In this document: positions 11,813 through 23,218 of the stretch, piece after piece
How positions within the stretch are numbered: the first letter of the stretch is position 1
Layout: every line of letters starts with the position of its first letter
Assembly (NCBI GenBank): GCA_021307315.1
Contig: JAJSPD010000046.1
Span: forward strand, 310,001 to 374,000
Length of the DNA: 64,000 nt
Direction of reading: 5' to 3'
From: Bisporella sp. PMI_857
Lineage: Eukaryota > Ascomycota > Leotiomycetes > Helotiales > Helotiaceae
Position numbers and translations under genes: made by a program
The notes under the pieces: model-generated
Told to the model about the DNA's origin: nothing
Databases searched by the model: none
What the model saw: the letters and a program-made list of their open reading frames with translations, nothing else

Positions 11813-13351
11813 TTATCTTTCATCATCCGAGTCCTCATACCAGGATACTGAATGTGTTTCCTGGTCAATATGACGATACTGTTTGGTATGTTCGTCCCAT
11901 GTCCAGTATTCTTCAGCTTCCGGCGCTGGAGCCAAATCCAATATCTCGCCTGGCGCAGGTATAACTTTTTTGAAGCCGCTCAGACTTGGATCTATATGCT
12001 CGATATGCCGAGACTGCACCTCTGAGATTCTCTGCTGGTCTTCTACAACTGCAATATCTCCTAGTTGCTCGGTACGGGCCCTATCTACTCTTGCTCCTGA
12101 TAGCACGCCTTGAGCAAGCAAATTTTGTGAGCCCTGGTCGGTATCTGGTTCTAAGAACCTCTCCATTGTAAAAGGCATATCTCCTCGATTCGCTCCCTTT
12201 TCACATGAATTTTCTATCGCAGATAGAGGGTTATCTTGTTTTTTTATGGTAACTTCATTAATAGCGCGTGGAATTATATTACTAGAAACTCGACTTTCTA
12301 GATGTGGCCCAGTTTCTACCACGTGTGATGCACTCATAGGTGGTGGCTTTGATTGTATCATAATCGAGAGCGAAGAGGTTGAAAAGGTATGCGATTCCGG
12401 AATTTGCGTCGAAACCTGCCTACAGACAGGAGATGGGAAGTCGCTACTGCCTTGAAGCAATCTCGGAAAATGATGATCTTCGATTTCATCCGGCTCTGCA
12501 TGAACTATTCCTCCAGGGGTGAACACACTAGGTGTGGTCAAAACAGGATGAACAGTCGCACGCCCCCCAAAATCTCCTATGAAGTGATCTTCAGGGATAC
12601 AATAATGCGTTAGATCACTTTCACTTGACCTCAAAGCTGCAGATCTGGGTGACTTGATATGCTTTCCTAGTTTTCCGGTTCCTTCGACCGTGTTGTGAGC
12701 ATATACAGTCTCTGGGGCTGTACGCGAGGTGCTACTCCGGCCTTTGAAGATTCTACTAAAGGAGCCATTCTGAAAAGGATTTGAGGAAACCAAAGTTTGT
12801 GCTGGTAGTCGGGATTGAGATTCCTTATAGTGGTCTGCTGATCGCTTAGATGCGGATTTTGTCTTCTCCTTAATTCTCTTCCAGGAGCTTGATCTGGACC
12901 TTGGTTGTCCATTATTTACGCCAGAGTCTGTTGGGAAGTCGGCTTCCTGCAGAGCATTTCTCCCAAAAATGATAGGACATGGCAGAATCGCCGTCACAAC
13001 CTCAAATTCCATTTCGTAGGTATATACCCCATCCCCCGAATTCCATACTCTCGTAAAGTGCCAACGGCACTTTACCATCCACTTTTTGCCTAGATCTAGC
13101 GTCGCGGGTCTTGTTCTACCCAGTGTTTGCTCAACGAAATTCACGGAAACCTGATTCAGATCGTTCTCCATTATAATTGTGGCTCTTACAACATGCTCGA
13201 TTCTGTCAGTGACCTCCCAGATACTGATCTCAAAATGGTCATTGAGCTTGGGTATATTAGTATCATTTCTAATTCTGTAGGTTTCTGAGGGAATTATTGT
13301 ACATTTGTTTTGCGACTCTGAGACTTGCTCTTGGTGCGAGTAAATAGCCAT
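11813..13351 (-). CDS. Hypothetical protein with degenerate retropepsin-like domain and WW-like C-terminal tail, 512 aa
   Basis: Open frame on the minus strand. The frame extends upstream to 13519, but I prefer the ATG at 13351 (MAIYSHQEQVSESQN) because the extra residues look random. About residues 40-150 resemble the fungal retropepsin-like fold: a beta segment HVVRATIIMENDLNQVSVN followed by VEQTLG, where active enzymes have D-T/S-G, then VYTYEMEFEVVTAILPCPII and FGRNALQE, matching the closing 'PIIIGRNALQE' strand and helix of such domains. The D-T/S-G triad is absent (E-N-D in its place), so an active aspartic protease is unlikely. The middle is Ser-rich and disordered. The last 30 residues (EYWTWDEHTKQYRHIDQE, then WYEDSDDER) have spaced W/Y/H residues like a WW-type module. 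No transposase or reverse transcriptase lies next to it. The domain call is my inference by pattern. Confidence 0.6.
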   Translation of the reverse strand: MAIYSHQEQVSESQNKCTIIPSETYRIRNDTNIPKLNDHFEISIWEVTDRIEHVVRATIIMENDLNQVSVNFVEQTLGRTRPATLDLGKKWMVKCRWHFTRVWNSGDGVYTYEMEFEVVTAILPCPIIFGRNALQEADFPTDSGVNNGQPRSRSSSWKRIKEKTKSASKRSADHYKESQSRLPAQTLVSSNPFQNGSFSRIFKGRSSTSRTAPETVYAHNTVEGTGKLGKHIKSPRSAALRSSESDLTHYCIPEDHFIGDFGGRATVHPVLTTPSVFTPGGIVHAEPDEIEDHHFPRLLQGSSDFPSPVCRQVSTQIPESHTFSTSSLSIMIQSKPPPMSASHVVETGPHLESRVSSNIIPRAINEVTIKKQDNPLSAIENSCEKGANRGDMPFTMERFLEPDTDQGSQNLLAQGVLSGARVDRARTEQLGDIAVVEDQQRISEVQSRHIEHIDPSLSGFKKVIPAPGEILDLAPAPEAEEYWTWDEHTKQYRHIDQETHSVSWYEDSDDER

Positions 13352-14068
13352 CTGATTACTTCCATGGCTTAAGCATGCACAGGAAGGACCTAAGAGCCTC
13401 TGATGAAATGAATTAAGAAGAATGAGTACCATGCACAAGTTATGGCACTGATATGGGCAGGCAGACTTGATGGCGATCTTGGGAATCGGCGAAGTGTGTC
13501 GTACTTGTGACAAAACCAATCAAAGGCGCCTAGCCTATTTATGAGGCTGCTCTTGGGAACACAGAGCGTAAGCTGTTTTCACGCTAAGCAGATTCTTCGA
13601 CAGCCTTGTACACCCCCTCCCCATGAAGCGCCTCACGCTAGGCCATAGGCCATGTGATAATTAGCAAAAATGTCACAGAAATTTTAATTAGGTCACTGAT
13701 TATACTTGTAAAAATTGCAGGCAGAGTAAGGCAAACACAATTGCAGTCGCTATCAAATTTTACGGGCGAAAAGGCGCGACTATAAGACGAACGCGGCAGT
13801 CTCAGCCTTGTATGCCCATACTCAGCACCAGTCGCTGCAGCAAACGGATACCCCGTGTACATTATTTAGTCTCCGTTGTAATGTTGCCAGGGCATCCAAA
13901 CGCACATTTACTATTAAAACGCCTATATTAAAAGATCAGGCACAAGATATTATATAGAGGGTTTAATAGTATCAATAGCATCCTACAACTGCAGTCATAT
14001 TTCCCTCCACCATGCTCAGTTTGAGTTGCTTATAAATACGACCTGGACACTTGCGAATCTTATCCTCA
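13352..14068. other. Intergenic, no gene seen
   Basis: Short spacer between two minus-strand genes. It should hold the promoter and 5' UTR of the gene at 13351. A 74-codon minus-strand frame at 13638-13862 shows no domain. Confidence 0.4.
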
Positions 14069-15117
14069 TTAGCATTCCCTCACGCTAGCAAAAAGAGAAA
14101 GTATTCAAATAGTAGAAATAGGGTTGGATTCAAACAAACTTACGCAGCAGTAGCAGCAAATATCTCAACTCTTCTTGCTTTAGTAGCAGTAGCAAGACAT
14201 AAGGAAAAAAGTAAAGTAAAAGCACATATAAGGCCAAGTCTTGCCCGTGACCCAGTTACAAAAGACAGAGCCACTATAGATATTAACGGAGCTAGCGATG
14301 ATAGAACAGTACCAAGTAAGTTTGTCACTGTCTCAACTTTGTCATGATCGTAGTGATGCAAGATGCTTTTATTATCGCCGACAGGCGGATTCTCTGGATC
14401 GATTGGAAGCGCCTGCAAGTGTAACTGAATCAGCCATGCGTGGTAGTTTGATTGAGGAAAAAGATATACCCTTGTCACCCCAAAGCATGCTCGGATCCAG
14501 TGAAATGCACTGAGCAATGGTCCGTTGGCAAATTTCGTGAAAAGATCGCCCTCGCCATGATTATTGGCGAGAATGACAAGATTCTTTTGATACGTTGCCT
14601 CATAAACAGACGGTTGGTCAAATCCACTCAGATCTCGACCTTGAAAATCGCAGACTCCTCCCATCTTCGGATTGCGAGTCCATTCAAGAAGTGCGCTACG
14701 CTCCGTATCCTTTGGTCGCGGTAGTGAAGCAATTCTTGAGTATTGCAACATAGCATCATCTAAAAAGTATGTTAAGAGAGGAGAATTTTCCAGGAAAAGA
14801 AAGAGAAGTATGAGATATTTGATTATATCCTTACAGTACTCTCTAATCTTAAATCTCAACTCCATCGCAACAGCCTTTTGCTCTCCTTCAAAACCTCGCT
14901 CTTTCGGGTCTGCTAACAGTTCCCAATTACGGTCATAGTATTGTCTCTTGTCTTTTTGACCCCTATTGCTTTTTGAGATTAATGCGTATCTAGACTCAAG
15001 ATGGCAGATCTCAGCTTGTAAGTATAACAGATCACGGACGGCAACATGCTGATATTTTCTGAGAACCGGATGGTTCTCTTCAGCCATGAAACATGCTAGC
15101 TTTGAGTAGCCGGTCAT
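14069..15117 (-). CDS. DUF6594-domain membrane protein, 304 aa
   Basis: Predicted exons complement join 14069-14084, 14144-14759, 14835-15117. N-terminus MTGYSKLACFMAEENHPVLR and DLLYLQAEICHLESRYA match the 'GYxKLAxxM ... NLLYLQAEL' signature of DUF6594. After a variable middle, the C-terminal third has three hydrophobic spans (about LLGTVLSSLAPLISIVALSF, GLICAFTLLFSLCLATAT and EIFAATAA) as in the family's membrane region. The first intron (14760-14834, GTAAGG...TTTTTAG) is 75 nt without a stop, so the unspliced frame also reads through; splicing restores a family-like EYYDDAMLQYSRI. The last intron (14085-14143, GTAAGT...TTGCTAG) joins a five-residue tail, shorter than usual family ends, so the 3' end is uncertain. 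Role unknown; such proteins are common and poorly studied in ascomycetes. Confidence 0.78.
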
Positions 15118-16034
15118 TGGAGAATGCTATGCCCTCAAACTAATAAATTTTAGATGTGACGATTAGAAAAAATCTTTCTCGGAGGATTTGCCCTTGAGAT
15201 TTGTCCGCAAGGCTGGCCGCCTGAGTAATCGGCCTGGGGATTTGCCTTTCGTAGCCATCCACGTGATACAGTCTCGAGTAGTTACACAAAAGAAAAGAAA
15301 AACAAGGCTGACCTGGGACCCCCTTCCAAGAAATCTAATTCTACGTGGAAATAGAATATACAACAGGATGCAGTAAGCCAAGAAGAATATGTCGAGGAAT
15401 AGTGAATTACTGTTTATGATGATAGCTAGTTGGCATAGGTGCCACGATCTACATTTCCCTGCGGATTCTGTCACGTTCTAACGGAAGATATGTACCTTTA
15501 TACTTTTCGATCCATAAGTGAAGGCTAACCGCAGTATTGAAATTCGCTACATATCTAAGGGACTATTGGAGGACTATCGATGTATACGCAGCCATTGGTG
15601 ATGCTTTATTCCGTGTTTGACTTGAAGTACTGGGAAGTCGCTAGCATCGATATTAATGAGGGTTGCCCCGCACCCAAAAACACTTTGAAAAAATATATAG
15701 TAGCATATGTCCTACATGAAAATGAGAGAAAACACAAGCAAAAAGGATACTTCACTCAAATCATCTAATATAAATGAAGCAATAGCTTTTGAAAAAATTT
15801 CCCTTAGCAAAGACGGCAACTCTTCAACCCAGAAGACTCAAAACGTATGACAACTTTTGTACAAAATTAGGTCCAATTGGCGCAAAGCCGAGTTTCCTAG
15901 ACCGGAACAGATGCAAAGGCTCAATTGATATCAAATATCTGCCACCACACCAAATTACTGCCACCACCAAGCAGCTTCGACACGAACGGAGGGGCTAAAT
16001 TAATCAAATTGCGCCATACTCTAGACAAACGAGG
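15118..16034. other. Intergenic, no gene supported
   Basis: A 103-codon minus-strand frame (15163-15474) contains a hydrophobic stretch but no family signature. The rest is AT-rich with many stops. Promoters for the divergent genes at 15117 (-) and 16035 (+) should lie here. Confidence 0.4.
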
Positions 16035-17638
16035 ATGACCGTAGAGACCATGGCAGGTGAGACTCCTGCTGCTGGTGATGAGCCAAACGCAGTTATCGTT
16101 CTTGGGTGCGATCAGCACCAAGCACAGCCATCTAGTTCTCTGGCAGTCAACAATACCAGCAAGTGTGAGACACCTTCATTATCACGTTCTACTGCTGGAA
16201 TTATTCTCACCTCTCAACATTACACTGGTAAGCATTACCATCCTCTTCATCCCCTCAGCATACCTGCCAATTTAAAGAGCCTTTATCAGGCATCTTAGCA
16301 CTACGGCAGGGATGAAGTCTGCTGATATGAAGAGGGTGCATTTTAGTAGAGCGTCAGCCCCCTTGGCCTTTCATAAGACCGCTTGTGACAGCTTGCGAAC
16401 TATTCATTGATCTCGTCCTTGTCCTCGTTGCACCTAACCGTGAGAACGGGAAGGATAGTGCCGAGGCCGGCCCCGAGGCCCACGGTCCTTCTGAGGACTA
16501 CCTCCAAGCCTACGTCAACCAGAGTGACGAGTTATCGAACCCCACGAGCTCAACAAAGGCAAAACCCATCAAACGGGGCGTCTTGATAGTCGAAACTGAT
16601 CGATGCAGCATGTCTAGCCATGAGGCAGACGTTGCAAACGAATACAAGTTATACATTACAATAGCAGAGAGAGTGGAAGTTTTAGCGCTCTTCGATACTG
16701 GTGCTGATGGACACTTTATTACAGAAGCGGCGCTTGCCACGTTGAAAGATGCTAGAGTCATTGTGAAAGAGAAACCAATCCCAGCAGACAAAATCTGTCA
16801 ATACGAAACGCCTGGTAGTGATCGCAGAGTCACACCGATCCATTACGTGACTGTGCATGCTCAGCATCAACAAATAGGTTTTCTGCAAGAGAAGCTCAGG
16901 CTAAAGGTTATCTAAGGGAGTGGTGCTGTTCAAATAATTATTGGGCATAAACTCAGCAGAGGTAAATTGTTAACTAAGATCGAAGAGTTCCAGAAGTCCA
17001 ATCCAGACTCGGTTGGCTCTGCCAATAGTTATGCACCCTTAGTAAGGGTCAAGCTATCCAAGAGTATGTACTCCAAGGTTTCAAGACTGCAATTTTATCG
17101 CTGACCAAAATGTGATAGAGCAACGAGCCATCGATGATACTGAGAACAATGCACAACGCGAACGGGATCGTCAGGCATATTTACAAGTTATGAAAGAGGA
17201 CATGGGAACTGATAAGAAATCACCTCAATCGACCACTTGGACCGATTCATGGAGTAAATATGTTGACGACTCCCAACATAATCAGTGGCAGGACAGCAAC
17301 GACGCCGGGCGACGAAGAAACTATCAGCGCCAGCTCACACAAGGCCTGCGATATGAACATAGACCACTTTACCACCATCCATATACCTCCATTATTCAAT
17401 ATGCTGAGCATGACAATCGAACAGTGCTGCGGACCACCAGAGCCAGCGAACCAGCACGGAATACTTGGGAAGCAACACCCTAGACATGAGCTTTAGCAGA
17501 CAAGACACTGCATCTTCATCCTCTAGTTGGTCGTATGCGGCATCATTCTGCACATTGTCGGAGCGTAACTCGACAACTGGCATTTGGGAGGAGGAGGAGG
17601 AGGAGGAGGAGGAGGTGGTGGTGGTGGTGGAGGAGTAA
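16035..17638 (+). pseudogene. Broken retropepsin-like gene with intact DTGA motif
   Basis: A readable 5' part joins 16035-16227 to 16392 onwards in frame (GTAAGC donor, GTGACAG acceptor). It encodes an acidic, disordered N-terminus and then a retropepsin-like domain: LALFDTGADGHFITEAAL contains the catalytic D-T-G-A. The frame stops at a TAA at 16912-16914, yet the same frame continues past it with about 60 more codons, including AVQIIIGHKLSRG, the closing strand of the fold. The stop sits where a CAA glutamine codon would fit. Further frame changes follow (Q/E-rich frame 17112-17483, then another frame ending in a Glu/Val run from the GAG/GTG repeat). I read it as one gene with a nonsense codon and frameshifts; a short functional truncated protein (ending at 16911) is possible. 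Likely retroelement-derived or domesticated; no integrase or RT seen. Confidence 0.5.
17587..17635. repeat. (GGA)n/(GGT)n trinucleotide microsatellite
   Basis: About nine GAG/GGA units run directly into about five GTG/GGT units. In one frame this would encode a run of Glu then Val at the end of the broken retropepsin-like gene. Confidence 0.9.
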
Positions 17639-17640
17639 AC

Positions 17641-20600
17641 GGTACGTTCAAGTCGTCCAACTAAGCTTTTGTGGTCAGTGTATTAGTGCTTGAGCTAACC
17701 CTAGCTGTCGCTACCAGACCCACAGGCCCCAGCCTAAAGGATCCACACTGACGCTCACTTGTGTGTCCGCATGTGCATTCCATCTACCCGTAAACAGTGT
17801 GCCGTAACTGTCTTTGCGGTTGCCCTAAGAGGCACAGGGACAGGAACAGACCGACATTTGGGTACCCTCTGTGTCTTGCTTTGTCCATACGATAGACGAC
17901 GAGTGGTGGTTGTGCAAATGCCTTCTTGGAAATCGGGGGGCGTTTTTTTATTTTTGTTTGATACCCTGATATTCCTTCTACTTCCCGTCATTTTTTAATT
18001 GGCCTGGACGCCTTTGACAAAAATTAATATACCAGTAAGCTATCAGACACCAGCATTGGAAGGCGATGGAGACAGGATCACGATTAATGATGAATGATGG
18101 ACGACCATGACTTAAAAATGAAGCTGGAGCTGCTTGAACTCCAACACCTTATGAATTTTTGGAAATCATCTTAGCTTTTTATTATCGTCCGTTGGTTGTT
18201 GTTGGTACTTGATGATATCCGGTCCATGTTCCCATGTCAGCCTTTGAAACTTGATTCTTATTTTGGCACGCGGGAGCTTCCAAAAGGGACAAAAGGCGAT
18301 CCATAGCTTTACTGTCCATGAAATTGATTCGTCCTTGCCCATGTCATAAAACGGAGGATTAGAAGGGAGTGAGGGATTATGACATTCCTCACGAGCCATG
18401 CACTTATGTACGCAAATTGCCAAGTTACTGCATGCGTAAAGATATGACACGTAATCCCTTTCCTCACATATTTTTGGGACCGTCATATGTACTCACTTCG
18501 GTTCTAGTCAATAAAATCTATAAAATATCAAGTTCAATGAGGTAGCCTTGTCTCAACTTACTGTAAGCCTTGCATGAATGCCAAGCGAAAGGCGTTACAG
18601 ATCGACTCCATCTTCATCTCTGCTGTCATCCAATATTAGTCTTATTCTGCCTTGCATATCTATTCAATATACCCCCTAATGTCCATACCTGGATTCAGTG
18701 CTGCTGCTCTGTTTGACACGGGGTAGGTCGCGGGGATGGTGGTGGTGGAGACACCTGGATCCGCAATCCTTGTGACAGCTGGATAATGGATTTGGGAATG
18801 CGGCTTGGGGTGATATTTTGAGGGCCAAAATGTGAGCAGGTGTCGTTTACAATACCACTATCACAGGTAGGTCTCCGTTGATAGCCACCTCATACTCTTC
18901 TGCAGATCCACAGCTGAGCCTAAAGCTAGAATCGAACAGCCCTCCCACTAACATGCTCGAGCTACGGAAGTCAGAGATAACCTATTCTTCGATCGAAAAT
19001 TTGCCTCGATGCAACACGGAACGTATTGTGTGGCCTAGAATCAGAGCTACTTGTAGGCTTTGAAGCCAATGGACTCTTAGTACCAAATGTCAACACAGTC
19101 CATAGATCTCAATCTCAATTTTCAGAGAGTAGATCGAAAGAACATAGGAAAGGGCTATCAATCTTGGCAGATATTTTGGAATAAGGACAACCTCCAGACC
19201 AAACTTCAGAACTGCAGGAAATACGTTGACGGGTTAGGCAAGGATTGCGGGCCCTGACTCATCGTTAGAAACTTGTGCTTGATGATTGAGGAATAAGAAT
19301 ATTGAACAGAGTATCGTGGACCTCGACCTGTGGTATGTCTTTAAAGGAGATTGAGATCTGGTCCCTGTGTAGGGGGCATGCATACTTTGCTATATCGTGG
19401 TTTTAGGGTTTTTGTAGAACCCGCTTTGAACCAGTTCTCTCTCCAGGCCGTATATTCTGCATGTAAACGTAACGTGATTCCTACATTATGCTCTACGCAT
19501 GACTTGATTTCAGGGTGCCTCTAGCATGTCGCGTAAACTACCGCTTGCTTGTAGCATGCCTCTCATTGTATTATCCAGCCTTATATTGTTGGCTGCCGTG
19601 CACAACAGCCATAGACAATGCCTAACGGCCTCCTCCGTTAGCCACGCTGAAATTCTCTCCTAATTACCGCAATCTCAATTACTTCAGGTTTCTCTTCTAC
19701 AATACAATATACTGAATAGACATACTTATGCTAGTTAAAGGAGTATTTTCCATGTTTTTCTCTTATAACAAAGGGAAGAGTGGGACTCAAGCGCGATCTG
19801 TTCGGTTTTTGCCACTACTTCCCAGCGAAAATTAGTTGCAAGCTCTATCTGGCTTATTTAATAAGTAGTAAATTCACATCTTTAGATATTTTATAAGGCA
19901 TAGAATATATAAAAGACTAGGTAAGATTACTTGCCTGGCGGAGGCCTGCGCGTTTAGACAACAAATGAGTAACATGTAGTGAAAGTAAAGGCTGAGAAGG
20001 AATTAAGAACAAACGGGTCGAAGTAGAAAAAAGTGATTTCATTCTAATACAATATATTTGACGGACGTAGCAAAAGAATTGCATTGTGAATATATATAAA
20101 TCTTTGAGAGGAGGGACGATATGCAGACGAGGAATGAAATAACATGAAGTCGCCGGGAGCAAAACTCAGGGTCATCTGGTAGGTTGAAGATACCAGACGC
20201 ATCTCGTATTCTTTTTACGAATAAGGATGATGCCCGTGTAAAAGCCCGCTTTTCGCTAGGATCTTTTTAAAGTAGTGCGCCCGCCGTACCGTAAGGCTTT
20301 CCCTTAGATGATAGTTGAATACCTCGTACTGCCCAGCATGCCTTCTATTAGCGTTAGTGGCGTGAAGAAGTTGCCTCATGGTGGACGCCGCCGAGAAAGA
20401 TTTTGAAATGCCTGAATTACTCGCGACATACACTGTGTGGTTCACCACTTGGTAAATCACTGAACCAACCGACCTCAACTTAAGGTCAAACAAACACTAC
20501 AAAATCTTTGTACTAGAGATTTGCTTAATTCAATATTATTGATAGGAAATTAGCGAAGCGCTGTGATTGGCTTTGCTAAAGCACAATTTGGTAGGGGCTT

Positions 20601-21046
20601 GTAGTCAACAAGAGAATGAACAGTAATTGGGGATTTTGTGATAAATATACAATAAGGGATGACTTGCGTAATGTAATCTCTCTCACGGACTTACTGAATA
20701 GGTGCTAAAAATATCTATACTGCCAGTAAGCTACTGATGGCCCACTTATTGTGTTACAGAGCTACAAGAAGCAAGGGCAACCATTTACCGGTAGTAATAG
20801 GCACGATTGACGGCATTATTGCTATAATTTGAGGTGTATTTTGGTACAATAAAAGTAATTATGAGCGTCATGAATTGTGTCCACAAATCTCTTATTACGA
20901 CTATAAAGTCATGCCCTCTCATTTCACACACCGCTCAACCATTCCATGCCACATTGTTTATATTCATGCTAATCCATAATGCAGATGGCCCGAATATTTT
21001 GTACTCCCCATGCGTTCATGGAAGCTGTCGGCCTGATGCTGTGCTA
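17641..21046. other. Gene-poor stretch, about 3.4 kb
   Basis: AT-rich with many stops. A 106-codon minus frame at 18166-18486 and a 92-codon minus frame at 20215-20493 start with ATG but show no domain, and I see no support for either. No repeat or RNA gene recognised. Confidence 0.4.
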
Positions 21047-21433
21047 TCAAGAAGTTTTCAACAGAAGGTTGTCCGGGGCGACCAATTCCATTTGGAACTT
21101 GACGTTCTTCGTGCTGCGAGGATACACATAAGTATTTTTGATACGGAAGTGATTGAATGCGGCACGACTGTTGGCACAACCAACATGTTGGTCATCATCA
21201 AAGTCGTCCCAGGCAAGGCAGATACCTCTCTCATCGGATGTAACATGATTGGGATGGAATTTACTGAACATGCGCTTGAGCTTTGCTTTGTGGGTTTTTT
21301 GAATAGTGATGTCTTCCTTCAGAAATCTGATGAAGTACTTGCCCGACAAGTCGATCCTAGAAACTACCTCACTATCATCCTGGGTTCCTAATTCTGCTTC
21401 TTGAGCTTGCTCATTATCAACATCAGCAGCCAC
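21047..21433 (-). CDS. Possible orphan protein fragment
   Basis: Minus-strand open frame, opening without an ATG; the frame stays open about 90 nt further upstream (LIPSEGCPKFIVRNEANG), then meets a stop. It is rich in charged and polar residues (KEDITIQKTHKAKLKRMF, LAWDDFDDDQ) and so more protein-like than the overlapping plus-strand frame 20834-21391. It lies just downstream of, and on the same strand as, the frame at 21558-22208 and might be its 3' exon. No family recognised. Confidence 0.3.
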   Translation of the reverse strand: MAADVDNEQAQEAELGTQDDSEVVSRIDLSGKYFIRFLKEDITIQKTHKAKLKRMFSKFHPNHVTSDERGICLAWDDFDDDQHVGCANSRAAFNHFRIKNTYVYPRSTKNVKFQMELVAPDNLLLKTS

Positions 21434-21557
21434 TACTTCCTTATGTGCACCATTTGCTTCATTTCGGACAATGAATTTAGGGCAGCCTTCAGATGGGATG
21501 AGCGGATGTTTGCAACGCCGCCGTTATTTGGATATAGCATGTAATGGTAGCCCTAAT

Positions 21558-22208
21558 TCAAATGCTGTTAGGCTCATATATCGAATATAGATGTGGGAGG
21601 CACCAAATGTTTTCCGACAATTGATCTTGAAACGCCATTTGCTTGCCCTCAGACTCCTTTACGGGGGCTGACGTAAAGCGATCTAAGTTCAAACTAGAGT
21701 AGATGGATAGAGGACTTACGAAGCTTTGTTCCGAGGAAGGTGAGAAGCTCAACAGAGACGCAGACAAACTATCTTTAAGGGCTGTTGCAAAATCGACGCT
21801 CACAGCTCCATCCTTGGCGATGACAGCAACCCAGCAGAGCTTGAAAGCTTCAGAAATGGAATCTTTAGCCTTTTGATAATTAGAAACCATGGCGAGAAGT
21901 GTGGTGTCAGTTGGCTCTATGTCGAGCAGTCCTTGGAGAATGTGACTCTTCTGGCTCTGAGTTTGGATTTCCTCTACTTCTTTCCAGAAGAAGTTGTAGA
22001 TCTCAAAAGGAGTCTTAATAGCACCAGCGGATCGAAATTTGTCGACCCAGTCTACATGTATCAGATTCTTACTTGAAGAGATAAGGTCACCCAGTTGCTG
22101 AAAGACCTGGTTTTTGAAGTCATCGGCCATAGGGGCGACAAGTGTCTGCTTCAAACTCGCCGCAGCCTCCGAGTAGTCATTCTTGGATGTAATGGATTCG
22201 CTCGACAT
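21558..22208 (-). CDS. Orphan hypothetical protein, up to 216 aa
   Basis: Begins MSSESITSKNDYSEAAASLK. A helix-rich, soluble-looking protein (FKNQVFQQLGDLISSSKN, PFEIYNFFWKEVEEIQ, LQGLLDIEPTDTTLLAMV, AFKLCWVAVIAKDGAVSV). A GTAAGT donor inside the frame at the SEQSF|VSP point, with a possible TTTACGTCAG acceptor 52 nt on, would shorten the protein to about 170 aa, so the 3' end is uncertain. No signal peptide or membrane span. I do not recognise the family. It sits next to the decayed SesB-like lipase on the same strand, but nothing in its sequence shows a functional link. Confidence 0.5.
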   Translation of the reverse strand: MSSESITSKNDYSEAAASLKQTLVAPMADDFKNQVFQQLGDLISSSKNLIHVDWVDKFRSAGAIKTPFEIYNFFWKEVEEIQTQSQKSHILQGLLDIEPTDTTLLAMVSNYQKAKDSISEAFKLCWVAVIAKDGAVSVDFATALKDSLSASLLSFSPSSEQSFVSPLSIYSSLNLDRFTSAPVKESEGKQMAFQDQLSENIWCLPHLYSIYEPNSI

Positions 22209-23039
22209 GGTGTTCGATTTTGGAATACCGCAAACGTGCTATCAGGGACAGATAGGATGAGGACCGAGGAGAGAATGCTTCCAAAACATTGGGAGGGAGA
22301 TGTATAGCCTCGCCCTTTGCGTCACGTTGGCAGATGGAGGCAATCTGGTGAATTTCTGAATACTTACAAGGCTGGAAGCCTTTTGGGTCAATACTTAAAT
22401 AAAGGTGAATACGGCTTCACTAAATTGGGATTAACATATTGCAAGACGGGGCTTGAGCTTTGAGCACTGCATCCCGGCTGTTAACCTTATCATAAATTAC
22501 CCTAGATTCTTACGTATAATTTGCATTCATATGCGGGAAATCGAGTATTAGGCAGTTGTTTGTGTATCAAAAGACATATGGTTGAAGCACGTCCATATAT
22601 TCACCTTATACTGGGGGTTTTCTGAATGCTTGATTTACACCAGAGTCGTGTTGCGAAGAATTTGAGGCCTCAAGGTGAACTGCAACTTGATGTCTTTTTC
22701 TTCGATCAATTTTACAGCTAAAAAGAGTCTAGATACTCGGCCTTGGCCATATTTACTCACCTCTTTCTAACGTCGCTTGGTCGTTAAGTAACGGTATCTA
22801 CACTCAATATCGTCATTTCTTTGAAGTCACAAATCATAAGGCAAATCTGCGTACACTAGTACCTTGCAGTCGAATTTTCCTGCTTTGAAGTTATATAAGT
22901 TAAAATATGAGTAACGGAACTTCGCAAGCCACTCGGTCGAAGTTTGCATGTATTCAGCCGGCTGCTTGATCCTACAACTAAATACCATTGTTACATATGC
23001 TCCATATCATTGAAATTTAGTACCGGTAGTATAGTTGTT
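22209..23039. other. Intergenic, no gene seen
   Basis: AT-rich spacer between two minus-strand loci; many stops in all frames. Confidence 0.4.
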
Positions 23040-23218
23040 CTATGAATCATCAGAATTTGTCCATAAATTATCACATAGTCGAAGGACGATACACACACCA
23101 GTACCAGTGCTTATGCTACCATGCAAGGCAGTGTTGTATTGGTCTCCAATCTGAACCCCGCCATGATTTGTAGAGCCGCTATAGTTGACATCACCTTGAT
23201 ACCCACCAATGTGCTGTT
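23040..23218 (-). other. Last exon of the SesB-like locus, with VQIG amyloid-type (RHIM/PP-like) motif
   Basis: Joined in frame after a GTCAGT donor, AACTAAC branch and GCGAG acceptor. It encodes a Gly/Asn/Ser-rich tail reading GGYQGDVNYSGSTNHGGV and then VQIGDQYNTALHG. The core V-Q-I-G matches the (I/V)Q(I/V)G tetrad of RHIM motifs, and the surrounding G/N/Q pattern resembles the fungal PP amyloid motif found at the end of SesB-like 'SBP' lipases. The motif call is by eye and unproven. Confidence 0.5.

Noticed and set aside
18931..18950. tRNA B-box-like sequence (GAATCGAAC)
   Set aside because: No matching acceptor stem, A-box or cloverleaf around it.
20834..21391. 185-codon plus-strand open frame
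   Set aside because: Overlaps a minus-strand frame with better composition; no ATG-anchored domain.
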